Shown one piece after another: positions 1 through 6,355 of a stretch of 6,601 bases of DNA (positions are counted from its first letter, which is position 1; each line of letters starts with the position of its first letter). Both the position numbers and the translations under genes were made by a program. The DNA comes from an uncultured Methanomicrobiales archaeon. GTDB lineage: Archaea > Thermoplasmatota > Thermoplasmata > Methanomassiliicoccales > Methanomethylophilaceae. Below the pieces are notes generated by a model, which did no database searches, was not told the DNA's origin, and worked only from the letters and a program-made list of their open reading frames with translations. The DNA lies in assembly GCA_946528255.1 (NCBI GenBank), contig CAMMYR010000039.1:1-6601 (forward strand). Reading direction: 5' to 3'.

Positions 1-790
1 CGATCAGCGTGATGGATGTCAGGAACTTCATGACGTTGGAAAGGGAGTGGTTCAGATCGGCTTCCACCAGCTGGCGGGTACCTTTGATGATCTGGCTGTA
101 CGTGGTGGTCATCTCCAGTGCCTGGTTCGTCTCGATGACCACGTCGTCCAGCAGGTCCCTGTCCTCCGGGGAGGATACGAAACGGGACTGCTTGCCCATC
201 CTGTCGATGATGCTGGCATTCACGCTCAGGCTGGTCTTGAAATAGACCAGGTTGGACTCAAGCTCGTGGAGCTCGAAGAGGTCCTCCCTGCGGGTGAACC
301 TGCGGATGGACTCTTCGATGGCCATCCTCTTGACCTCGATGTACTTGAGGTCGGCCTGATAGTTGATCGCGATGCGGAAGAGGATCTGCAGGACGAACCT
401 GGCCCTGTTGGCCACGTTGACGCTGTTGATGTTCCTGTTCCTGTTGGCGACGATGTTGCTGATCGCGAAGAGCTCCTGCAAGCAGACGGTGACGACCGCC
501 CTGTCGGTGACGGCTATGGAGATGGGATAGGTGGTGAACTCCTCCCTGCCGTTCCTCCACTCGCGGGTAGGCGCATCGATCAGGATCAGGGTGTAATCCG
601 GGGTGACCTCGACCCTGGAGCCCTCCTCGTCGTCCAGAGCAGCGGTTATGGCCTCGCGGTCGATGTCGAGGGCCTTGTGGACCAGCTCGATCTCCTCCGG
701 TGTGGGATTGGTGAGGTTGATCCAGACGTCGTCGGTGATCTGTTCGGTCTTGCTGGGCCTTCCGTCCTTCATCTCGTAGATGTCGATCAT
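1..790 (-). CDS. corA: CorA-like Mg2+/metal ion transporter, N-terminal part (cut by left edge)
   Basis: About 263 codons are present; the gene continues past the left edge. The visible part is the cytosolic domain of a CorA-family channel: an alpha/beta N-terminus, then long charged helices (RFTRREDLFELHELESNL around 187-204) and the stalk helix with SLSNVMKFLTSITLI at the edge, which in CorA leads straight into the first membrane helix and its GMN loop. Those lie outside the window, so selectivity cannot be read. The family moves Mg2+ (sometimes Co2+ or Ni2+) into the cell as a pentamer. The ATG at 790 follows a doubled SD-like GAGGT GAGGT GAG (805-793). The gene starts just after the M50 protease gene and is probably cotranscribed with it. 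All 21 Arg codons are AGG, CGC or CGT; none is CGA. Family call is confident; substrate is inferred. Confidence 0.88.
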   Translation of the reverse strand, partial: MIDIYEMKDGRPSKTEQITDDVWINLTNPTPEEIELVHKALDIDREAITAALDDEEGSRVEVTPDYTLILIDAPTREWRNGREEFTTYPISIAVTDRAVVTVCLQELFAISNIVANRNRNINSVNVANRARFVLQILFRIAINYQADLKYIEVKRMAIEESIRRFTRREDLFELHELESNLVYFKTSLSVNASIIDRMGKQSRFVSSPEDRDLLDDVVIETNQALEMTTTYSQIIKGTRQLVEADLNHSLSNVMKFLTSITLI

Positions 791-792
791 TT

Positions 793-805
793 CTCACCTC
801 ACCTC
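793..805 (-). promoter_or_regulatory. Doubled Shine-Dalgarno-like tract before corA
   Basis: GAGGT occurs twice in tandem followed by GAG, placing GGTGAG 7 nt and 2 nt before the corA ATG. The upstream copy has the usual spacing. It overlaps the proposed end of the M50 gene, as expected for translational coupling. Confidence 0.6.
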
Positions 806-806
806 G
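804..806 (-). other. Candidate CGA termination codon of the M50 protease gene
   Basis: This is the only in-frame CGA of the gene, placed directly after its last membrane helix. It abuts the corA ribosome binding site (CGA GGTGAGG), the same arrangement as the rps19e stop and the next gene's SD (TGA GGAGG). That it terminates translation is inferred. Confidence 0.6.
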
Positions 807-2393
807 TATCAATACAGCAATGAACACTAGCACGAACATAAATAATGCTATGGTGGACACAGAGCGAGATATGTTGTCGGCCATGGCCTGCCTGGTCTCC
901 TCGTCCTTGCCGACCTTCAGCTTCTCCAGCAGCCAGCTGACCCCGCCGCCGAAGATGAATCCTCCGTCGAATGGGTATGCGGGCAGGGCGTTGGTTATGC
1001 CCAGCAGGAGGTTGAGCCAGAACACCCAGTACAGGCACGCCACAAGCACCCAGAACACCTCGCCGCCGGGGGCGTCGTACCACCACTCCGTGGCGTTCGG
1101 TATGGGGTCCTTCCCGTTGAATGGTCCGGCGAGATAGGTGAAGATGCTCTGGACGTAGGATATGGGGGTGTCGGCGGCGTAGAACGGGTCCTTGGCGGAG
1201 TCCATGAGGATGTTAGGGGTGGAAAGCCTCAGGCCGGAATCGTCAACTCCGATGCCCACGAACCCTATGTCGCCCTTGGAGCCCAGCTCGAAGGTGTAGG
1301 TCTCCATCTTCAGGGGCACGCCGGACTTCATCACGGAAACGGTGGTGAGGGTGACCTGCTCGCCGGGGACGGTGTCTTCCATGGCGGTGTTGAAGTCGTC
1401 CCATGTGCCGATCATGTACGTATTGGTTGACGTCTCCAGGGAATACAGCAGCACTCCCTTCTCCAGACCGGCCTTGTGCGCCGGGCCGTCCTTGACCACG
1501 TTCTGGACGAACGCGCCCATCTGGACGCCGTCTATCCGCTTATTCTCGTCATGGTAGATGTATTCGATAGAATACGTGGAAGTTGGATCGAACCGATTAT
1601 CGGGATCGTTGACGAAGAACACGCTGACTCCCTCGGTGCGGGTTTCGAAGTTCACCGGGTCGCCGTCCTCATCGTATATGCCGACTATCAGGGCGGTGGT
1701 CGGGATGCCTGCGACGTACATGGGCGAATCCTCGTCCACTGCGAATACTCCCAGGTCGTCCCCGTACTGCGTGGATGTGGCGTTCAGCGAGAACACCATC
1801 AGGAATATGCACAGGAGCGCAACGAACGTGTTGACGGATATCCCCGCGGTGTACATGTCCATCTGGACGCGGCGGGGCTGCTTCCTCATCTCCTCCTCGT
1901 TGGGCTCCACGAAGGCGCCCACGGGCACCACGGCGTACAGCAGGCCGGTGGAATCGACCTTGGAGCCGTTGGCGCGGGTCTGTATCCCGTGGCCCATCTC
2001 GTGCACGACCATCGCGATGCACAGGGCCAGGACACCGTAGCTCAGGGGGAGCATGGGGTTGAACCCGGGGATCGCAAGCGCGTACCTTATGCCCACGGAT
2101 GACTGCCCCAGAGAAGTGGGCAGGTTTATGAGCGCCACGATGAGCATGTACAGCATCAGCAGCAGCAATACGAGGGCCACCACTTTGGAAATGAAGCCGA
2201 AGACCCTCCAGAAGCGCTGGTAGCGGGCGAGGCGGTCCATCGCCTTCATCCCCAGCTTCGTCTTGATCATTATAGCGGGGCCGTATTTGGACAGGTGGTA
2301 CTTCTCCGCCTGCTCCTTGTGGGTGTAGACCCAGAGCCAGAGCGGGACGTATATCACGCAAAGTGCAATCAGTACGATATACGCCGTATCCAT
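804..2393 (-). CDS. Site-2 protease family (M50) intramembrane metalloprotease with PDZ-like insert; ends at CGA
   Basis: A 529-residue membrane zinc protease if CGA (806-804) ends it. HEMGH at 131-135 sits in a membrane segment and supplies two zinc ligands and the catalytic Glu. NALPAYPFDGG at 468-478 is the second hallmark, with Asp476 the third ligand. AGISVN at 183-188 matches the motif after the active site. Residues about 215-390 are a soluble insert with PDZ-like stretches (GPAHKAGL at 303-310). Other membrane segments lie near 5-22, 70-90, 186-204, 447-467 and 512-529, so CGA falls right after the last helix. Family members cleave membrane-bound regulators; the substrate here is unknown. 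With a standard code the frame runs to a TGA at 258, adding about 180 Arg/His/Gln-rich residues that are the out-of-frame shadow of corA. Start: ATG with GGTGAG 3 nt upstream and its own TATA box. Confidence 0.85.
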
Positions 2394-2396
2394 GGC

Positions 2397-2430
2397 CTCA
2401 CCTGTCGCGACGATGCCTTCATCTTATAAA
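2397..2430 (-). promoter_or_regulatory. TATA-box promoter and SD of the M50 protease gene
   Basis: TTTATAAG at 2430-2423 is a good archaeal TATA box, 30 nt upstream of the ATG at 2393. It predicts transcription starting near 2398-2402. An SD-like GGTGAG lies at 2402-2397. The box follows the mptE stop codon directly, so the M50-corA pair can be transcribed separately from DUF373-mptE. No experimental start site is known. Confidence 0.55.
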
Positions 2431-2434
2431 GGGA

Positions 2435-3079
2435 TTATTCGCGCGCGCTCGACTGGGATGCGATGATCTCCCGCGCCCACTTCAGCTTCCTGGCCTTGTA
2501 TCCGTCGGGATCCGGCTTCCCGTAGGGCTCGTCGAAGTCGAAACCCCTCAGCCTGACCTGGGACCCGAAGTGCCTGGCCATGCAGACCGCCCTGTCCCCG
2601 TCGGTGAACCCGCCGAAGTCGTAGACGGTGTTCTCGGGCCTGCCCTGCGTGGAGAGCACCACCGGCCCCTTGAATGAAGCGGCGTGCATCCTGATCAGGT
2701 CCATGTTGTCCCCGTGGGCATGGATGACAGTGACCGTCCCTGATGCGCTGGCCTCCAGCTGCGGCCCTATATCCCCATCCAGGTCCGTGACCAGGATGTC
2801 GGGGGCTATCCCCAGGTCCAGGACCCTGCCGCAAGCGGATCCAGCTGCAATGACCGTGCCCTCTGTACCTTTCTCGGATATGTCGGATTCCATGCACCCG
2901 GCTGCCCCGATAACGGTGCTGACCGGGCCTATGAGCTCCCCCAGGTCGTCATCCGATATCAGATCGCAGTTCACCGTCGAGGCTTTCAACACGCGGACCG
3001 CCATGGCATCCGCGTCCGGGTCGAACCCGAAATCTTCGCAGATGCGCCTGTAGACCGGTTCCCAATCGGTATACCTCAT
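2435..3079 (-). CDS. mptE: 6-hydroxymethyl-7,8-dihydropterin pyrophosphokinase MptE (DUF115 family)
   Basis: 214 residues, close to the family norm, ending in TAA. The archaeal MptE/DUF115 signature is complete: VIAAGSA at 76-82, VTDLDGD at 97-103, HAHGDN at 120-125, TQGRPE at 144-149, GGFTDGDRA at 156-164, and the C-terminal KARKLKWA helix at 195-202. The enzyme transfers diphosphate from ATP to 6-hydroxymethyl-7,8-dihydropterin, a step of tetrahydromethanopterin (or archaeal folate) synthesis in the cytosol; it is unrelated in sequence to bacterial FolK. The ATG at 3079 is supported by GGAGG at 3090-3086 (6 nt spacing) and by the conserved N-terminus (DWEPVYRRICEDFGF). The DUF373 gene upstream overlaps its first codons, so the two are probably coupled. 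All 14 Arg codons are AGG, CGC or CGG. Confidence 0.93.
   Translation of the reverse strand: MRYTDWEPVYRRICEDFGFDPDADAMAVRVLKASTVNCDLISDDDLGELIGPVSTVIGAAGCMESDISEKGTEGTVIAAGSACGRVLDLGIAPDILVTDLDGDIGPQLEASASGTVTVIHAHGDNMDLIRMHAASFKGPVVLSTQGRPENTVYDFGGFTDGDRAVCMARHFGSQVRLRGFDFDEPYGKPDPDGYKARKLKWAREIIASQSSARE
3066..3068 (-). other. Candidate CGA termination codon of the DUF373 gene
   Basis: This is the first and only in-frame CGA before the standard-code stop at 2949 is approached by shadow sequence. It is formed by the last base of mptE codon 4 (ACC, Thr) and the first two of codon 5 (GAT). Changing it to TGA would be silent in mptE (ACT), so MptE does not force CGA here. Termination is inferred. 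Confidence 0.55.
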
Positions 3080-4193
3080 CCGCCGCCTCCGGCTGGTTGA
3101 CCGACCTGAGGCGGTTGGTGTAGAACGCTATGACGATGGATGATACCACTCCGGCGACGATCTCCACGATGGCCATCAGGAGGGATTCGACGTCGTACAT
3201 GTAGTACATGATGATGTCCAGGATACCGGATGCGACCAGCGAGATGGCCGCCAGGTTCAGGAACGAGATTATGGCCTTCCAGCTGATGGTCTTCTTGGTA
3301 CCGTAATCCTGGATGACAGCCCCGAGTATGTAGACGAAAAGGGCTATGGTGGTGGGCCATACCATACCGGACAGGACGTAGAGGACCTGGTGGAACAGCG
3401 ACAGGGAGTACATGCTATCCACGTCGAAGAACATGACCAGCATGCAGACGAAGAACAGGGTTATCGCGATAATGGTGAAAATGAATTTGATGCTCTGAGT
3501 GACCATGATGTCCTTAACGGATACCGAGAAATTCGTCATCCTGGTGCGCGTATCGTACGAGTACAGGATGATTACCACGCCTATTGCGAACACGGTGAAC
3601 GCCCCTGTCAGGCTGGCGTAAGCGCGGGGCTCCCCTCCCTCGGACCAGGCGATGTACAGGCCTGGGATCAGGAATATCAGGGCTATGACGGTCATGAGCG
3701 CACCCAGCGGAAGCAGGAACCTCTTCCTCTTCGCGGGGTCGGCCAGCATCCTGGTGAGGATGTAGAATGTACCTTCGACTCCGGGGGCCTGCTTGACGTA
3801 GACCTTGCGGACGGAGTCCACATGTGCCCTGGAGGAGATGATCGGGTAGATGTACTCGTCCTCCGCCCCGTCTCCGACCAGGACTATGCTGTCTGGTTCG
3901 ACCGATGACAGGACCTCCTCCAGCTGCGTGGCGAGGGCCAGATCGGATTTGTATCCGACCTTCTCGTTCCCGCATATCAGGGCGCATTCCGCATCCTGGC
4001 CGTCCTCCTGGAGCTCCAGGCAGGTGCTGATCGCGGCATACAACGCATTGAGATCGGAGTCCTCCGGGTCGGCGATGCCCAGGGCTGTCGCAGCCTCGGT
4101 GCATCCCTGGACGCCGATAACGGGGGTGCTGACCTTGCCTTTGACGCCGAAGTCATCATCCCTGTCCACGACCAGAACCAGAGTCCTCTTCAT
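3066..4193 (-). CDS. DUF373 family multi-pass membrane protein; ends at CGA
   Basis: 375 residues if CGA (3068-3066) ends it. The N-terminal soluble domain carries DUF373 hallmarks: LVLVVDRDDDFG at 5-16, VGDGAEDEYIYPIISSR at 106-122, and VKQAPGVEGTFYILTR at 133-148. About six membrane helices follow, near 160-181, 193-212, 234-256, 272-294, 308-330 and 338-358. The function of this archaeal family is not established. The ATG at 4193 has no SD, but a TATA box ends 23 nt upstream, so the mRNA is probably leaderless. No canonical stop occurs until a TGA at 2949, inside mptE; the 39 extra residues would be out-of-frame mptE sequence. The only CGA of the frame lies 11 nt inside mptE, giving a 14-nt overlap. 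The 12 sense Arg codons are AGG or CGC. Alternative end: a one-base indel would reach a TGA overlapping the mptE ATG. Confidence 0.83.
3086..3090 (-). promoter_or_regulatory. Shine-Dalgarno of mptE
   Basis: GGAGG lies 6 nt before the mptE ATG, within the end of the DUF373 gene. It fixes the mptE start and so the 14-nt overlap. Confidence 0.7.
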
Positions 4194-4279
4194 GACCGTA
4201 TAATCGCTGGAGTCCGTATATAAGTGTCGCCCCGTTTTTTCCGATAAGGCTTATTTCCAACCCGCGCCTACCCCGTGGC
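4194..4279. promoter_or_regulatory. Divergent promoter region between the DUF373 and MBL hydrolase genes
   Basis: This 86-nt gap serves two divergent genes, neither with an SD. On the minus strand CTTATATAC (4224-4216) ends 23 nt before the DUF373 ATG. On the plus strand CTTATTT (4250-4256) ends about 24 nt before the MBL ATG. These distances put transcription starts at or next to the start codons, so both mRNAs are predicted leaderless. The 11-bp palindrome ATAAG-G-CTTAT (4244-4254) overlaps the plus-strand TATA element and could be a regulator site or just TATA symmetry. Confidence 0.6.
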
Positions 4280-4921
4280 ATGCGGATCAGGTGGCACGGC
4301 CATTCATGCTTCGAATTCGAGGACTCCCGGGCTAGGGTGGTCATCGACCCCCACGACGGCAAGTCCATCGGCATCAGGCCGCCCTCCGTCACCGCCGACA
4401 TCGTGCTCATGACGCACGACCATTACGACCACAACGTGAGCCGCATCGTCCAGGGCGCCCACCAGGATTTCATGGCGACCAGGGGCGGATTCACCGCCAA
4501 GGGCATCTCCTTCGAGGGCTTCGGGACCTTCCATGACGAGGAGGGCGGGGCCGCCAGGGGCCAGGACACCATGTACATGTTCGAGATGGACGGCATGACG
4601 GTCTGCCACTGCGGGGACCTCGGATGCGTCCCCTCGCAGGACATAATCGACAGGATCCGCAACGTGGATTTCCTCTTCGTGCCCGTGGGCGAGGTCTTCA
4701 CACTTTCCATGCCCCGGGTCAAGGAGCTCATAGAGAAGGTGAACCCCAATGTGGTCGTCCCCATGCATTACAGGGTCGGCGGGCTGACCATACCCGTCGG
4801 GAGCTTAGACGGATTCCTGTCCATAATCCCCGAGGATGCCGTGGATTACATCGGCAACGAGGTCGACGTATCACGCGACGACATAGGGGACAGCAAGGAA
4901 TGCTGGATCTTCGAGAGGCGA
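4280..4921 (+). CDS. MBL-fold metal-dependent hydrolase (UPF0173/UlaG-like); ends at CGA
   Basis: 213 residues if CGA (4919-4921) ends it, within the usual size for short single-domain metallo-beta-lactamase-fold hydrolases. HGHSCF at 6-11 is the typical start. THDHYDHN at 45-52 is the HxHxDH metal site; His110 with GD at 112-113 and His163 (PMHY) supply further ligands. IDPH at 22-25 also fits the UPF0173/Lactamase_B_3 group. The substrate cannot be read; the family hydrolyses diverse esters and lactones in the cytosol. The start is the ATG 24 nt after a TATA-like element, with no SD, so probably leaderless. No canonical stop occurs until a TGA at 5054-5056; the 45 extra residues would be antisense to aif6. 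I scanned every CGA trinucleotide in the gene: only the one at 4919 is in frame. Its 14 sense Arg codons are AGG, CGC or CGG. Confidence 0.87.
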
Positions 4922-4925
4922 TTCG
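4919..4925. other. Tail-to-tail candidate CGA stops of the MBL hydrolase and aIF6 genes (CGA-T-TCG)
   Basis: The palindrome CGATTCG holds an in-frame CGA for the plus-strand MBL gene (4919-4921) and an in-frame CGA for the minus-strand aif6 gene (4925-4923), separated by one base. Each is the first CGA of its gene and lies at the expected protein end. With a standard code the two genes would overlap by about 330 nt; with CGA as stop they abut. Confidence 0.65.
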
Positions 4926-5582
4926 GTAGAGAGCCAAACCTTCTTCGACCCTCCCCATCTCTATGGGGGTGGTCTCGTCGCCCAGGATCGCGCCCTTTGA
5001 ATTGGCGAGGACTCCGGCGCCGACCATCCTGGACCCGTGGTTCACGGTGGTCCTGACCACATCCACCTTCAGGACATCCTTCAGGAGCGCGACGTCCTCA
5101 TCGGAGGCGCCCACATGGCAGATGCATCCCTTGTTGGTGGCGCAGCACACGGATCCCACGGTGGCGCATCCGGCGATGTCGGCCTTGACGCATTCCACGC
5201 CCAGGGCATCGGCGATGGCATCCACGGCGGGCTTCTCGTAATAAGTGCTGACGACCGCTCCCTTGTCGTTGCAGAGGATGTTGTTCCCCGCGGCGTTGAG
5301 GGGGTCGTCCAGGGCGGCGCACGGGAGGCACTCCGATACGAGGGAAATCTCCCTCGGGTCGGCGAGTCCCGATACGACCGCCCCGTTGGAATTTAAGGCG
5401 ATGAGGGAGCCGATCACGAACGAACCGGCCACGGTCATCGTTTTGACATCGACCTCCAGGCCGCGCTCCAGGGAGTTCACGAACTCCTCGGAGACGTCGG
5501 AGGCGACGAACGCCACGCTCTCGTTGACCGCTGCGAACACCCCGATGTTGGGGTTACCTGCGTAACGGGCGCGGCGCATCAT
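4923..5582 (-). CDS. eif6: Archaeal translation initiation factor 6 (aIF6); ends at CGA
   Basis: 219 residues if CGA (4925-4923) ends it, a normal length for aIF6. The protein binds the large ribosomal subunit and blocks joining with the small one. Pentein-fold repeats are recognisable: GNPNIGVFA at 9-17, the GNNILCNDKGAVVS stretch at 99-112, ATNKG at 148-152, and GVLANSKGAILGDETTPIE at 190-208, ending in RVEEGLAL as the family does. The frame otherwise runs to a stop at 4728, adding about 65 residues antisense to the MBL gene. Two ATGs occur in tandem (5582, 5579); the first lies 7 nt after GGAG and is chosen. It is the last gene of the rps19e operon, 4 nt after the rpl31e stop. Oddity: nine cysteines, including ECLPC (84-88) and a VCCATNKGCIC stretch (145-155). 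Its 8 Arg codons are AGG, CGC or CGT. Confidence 0.9.
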
Positions 5583-5586
5583 GGGA

Positions 5587-5850
5587 TCACTCCGCGAGGG
5601 AGACCTCGACGAGGCCGTCATCGAATTTGACGGCCTTGACGGTGATCTTGTTCGGAGGGTTGCGGATTCCGTTCTCCCAGATCTTGTCGTTGACACTGGC
5701 GTCGATCCAGACGTGCTCCGCATCGACCTTCATGTGCCTCATGATGTTCTCCCTGACCTCCTTGACCGCGCGGTTGGACCTCCTGGTGCGGGGGGCCTGC
5801 TTGGTCTTCCTGAGGGGGATGACTATGATTCTCTCGATCTCGTCTGCCAT
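5587..5850 (-). CDS. rpl31e: Large ribosomal subunit protein eL31
   Basis: 87 residues ending in TGA. IERIIVIPLRKTKQAPRTRR at the N-terminus, then SNRAVKEVRENIMRHMKVD and the VWIDASVNDKIWENGIRNPP region, are diagnostic of eL31, a basic protein near the peptide exit tunnel that occurs in archaea and eukaryotes only. The frame is open further upstream to an ATG at 5883, but those residues lie inside rpl39e. The ATG at 5850 is chosen because it gives the family N-terminus and follows GGAG (5862-5859) by 8 nt. The gene sits 5 nt after the rpl39e stop and 4 nt before aif6, so it is part of one operon. No CGA among 9 Arg codons. Confidence 0.96.
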   Translation of the reverse strand: MADEIERIIVIPLRKTKQAPRTRRSNRAVKEVRENIMRHMKVDAEHVWIDASVNDKIWENGIRNPPNKITVKAVKFDDGLVEVSLAE

Positions 5851-5855
5851 TGGAA

Positions 5856-6011
5856 TCACTCCTTGAGCTTGCTCATGCGCCACGACCTTCTCTTGGGGTG
5901 GCGGAGGAACTGCCTGTTAGTCCTGATCATGACCCAAGCGGGAACACGGCGGTTCTGCTTGGTCTTCTTGTTGAGCCTGGTCTTCATTGCCGGGGCCTTT
6001 GTGCTTGACAT
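5856..6011 (-). CDS. rpl39e: Large ribosomal subunit protein eL39
   Basis: A 51-residue, strongly basic protein ending in [23 protein letters not shown], then [20 protein letters not shown] and [11 protein letters not shown]. This matches eL39 over its whole length, including the nearly invariant NRRVPAWV...T core. eL39 lines the nascent-peptide exit tunnel in archaea and eukaryotes, where bacteria have none. The ATG at 6011 follows GAGGAG by 6 nt. The gene lies 2 nt after the PDCD5-like gene stop, and its last codons (AAG GAG TGA) form the SD of rpl31e. Confidence 0.96.
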   Translation of the reverse strand: MSSTKAPAMKTRLNKKTKQNRRVPAWVMIRTNRQFLRHPKRRSWRMSKLKE

Positions 6012-6013
6012 GA

Positions 6014-6343
6014 TTATCTCCTCTGTATCGTGATCTCCCTCTTCTGAGGGACGATCTGTGCAAGGATGTTCTTCAGCATGTTGTCGTCGATCATTCCCTG
6101 GAGCCTTCCGCTCTGGGCCAGCTGTATCAGCTGCATCTCGACGCTGTCCGCGAGCTGGGGGTTCGCCAGCTTGATGTTGGCGAGCCTGTCGCGAGCCTCA
6201 GGTGTGAGAATCTGCCTGAGGACCGACTGCTTCTGGGCTTCGAACTGCTTGGCCTGCTCCTCCTGTGCAGCCTGGTTCTGAGCCTGCTGCTGGAGCTCCG
6301 CCATCCTCTTTTGCCTCAGTGCCGCCAATTCCGGATCGTCCAT
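6014..6343 (-). CDS. PDCD5-family DNA-binding protein
   Basis: 109 residues ending in TAA. The acidic start ([20 protein letters not shown]), a Gln/Ala/Glu-rich helix to about residue 35, and the core [42 protein letters not shown] (about 40-81) are the signature of the PDCD5/TFAR19 family, ending in a basic tail (KREITIQRR). Archaeal members are small three-helix-bundle proteins described as DNA-binding; their cellular role is poorly defined. The position between rps19e and rpl39e is the conserved archaeal arrangement. The ATG at 6343 follows GGAGG by 7 nt. The end reads AGG AGA TAA, so its last codons form the SD for rpl39e. Confidence 0.94.
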   Translation of the reverse strand: MDDPELAALRQKRMAELQQQAQNQAAQEEQAKQFEAQKQSVLRQILTPEARDRLANIKLANPQLADSVEMQLIQLAQSGRLQGMIDDNMLKNILAQIVPQKREITIQRR

Positions 6344-6350
6344 GCTGAAA

Positions 6351-6355
6351 CCTCC
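6351..6355 (-). promoter_or_regulatory. Shine-Dalgarno of the PDCD5-like gene
   Basis: GGAGG directly follows the rps19e TGA and lies 7 nt before the next ATG, so termination and restart are close enough to be coupled. The M50-corA junction has the same layout with CGA in place of TGA. Confidence 0.75.

Noticed and set aside
258..803. Continuation of the M50 frame to a TGA at 258 as a real C-terminal domain
   Set aside because: It is low-complexity Arg/His/Gln-rich sequence, overlaps the well-supported corA frame, and follows what looks like a complete protease ending in a membrane helix.
47..823. Long open frame on the plus strand opposite corA
   Set aside because: Asp/Val/Gly-rich antisense shadow of a GC-rich gene, with no recognisable motif. 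The same holds for the other long frames opposite the M50, DUF373 and MBL genes.
4235..4240. T6 run as a transcription terminator on the plus strand
   Set aside because: No plus-strand gene ends before it; it lies in a divergent promoter region.
799..4929. Separate one-base deletions (assembly errors) near the 3' ends of M50, DUF373 and the MBL gene; a -1 frame does reach a stop near each
   Set aside because: It needs an independent error in the last codons of each gene, does not fix aIF6, and does not explain why each gene's only CGA lies at its end. Kept as the main artefact to exclude with raw reads.
4728..5056. A true long antisense overlap of the MBL and aIF6 genes
   Set aside because: The extensions (45 and about 65 residues) lack family similarity that I can see and are antisense to conserved sequence.
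5851..5883. Upstream ATG start for rpl31e
   Set aside because: The 11 extra residues lie within rpl39e and are not part of eL31; the internal ATG has the SD.
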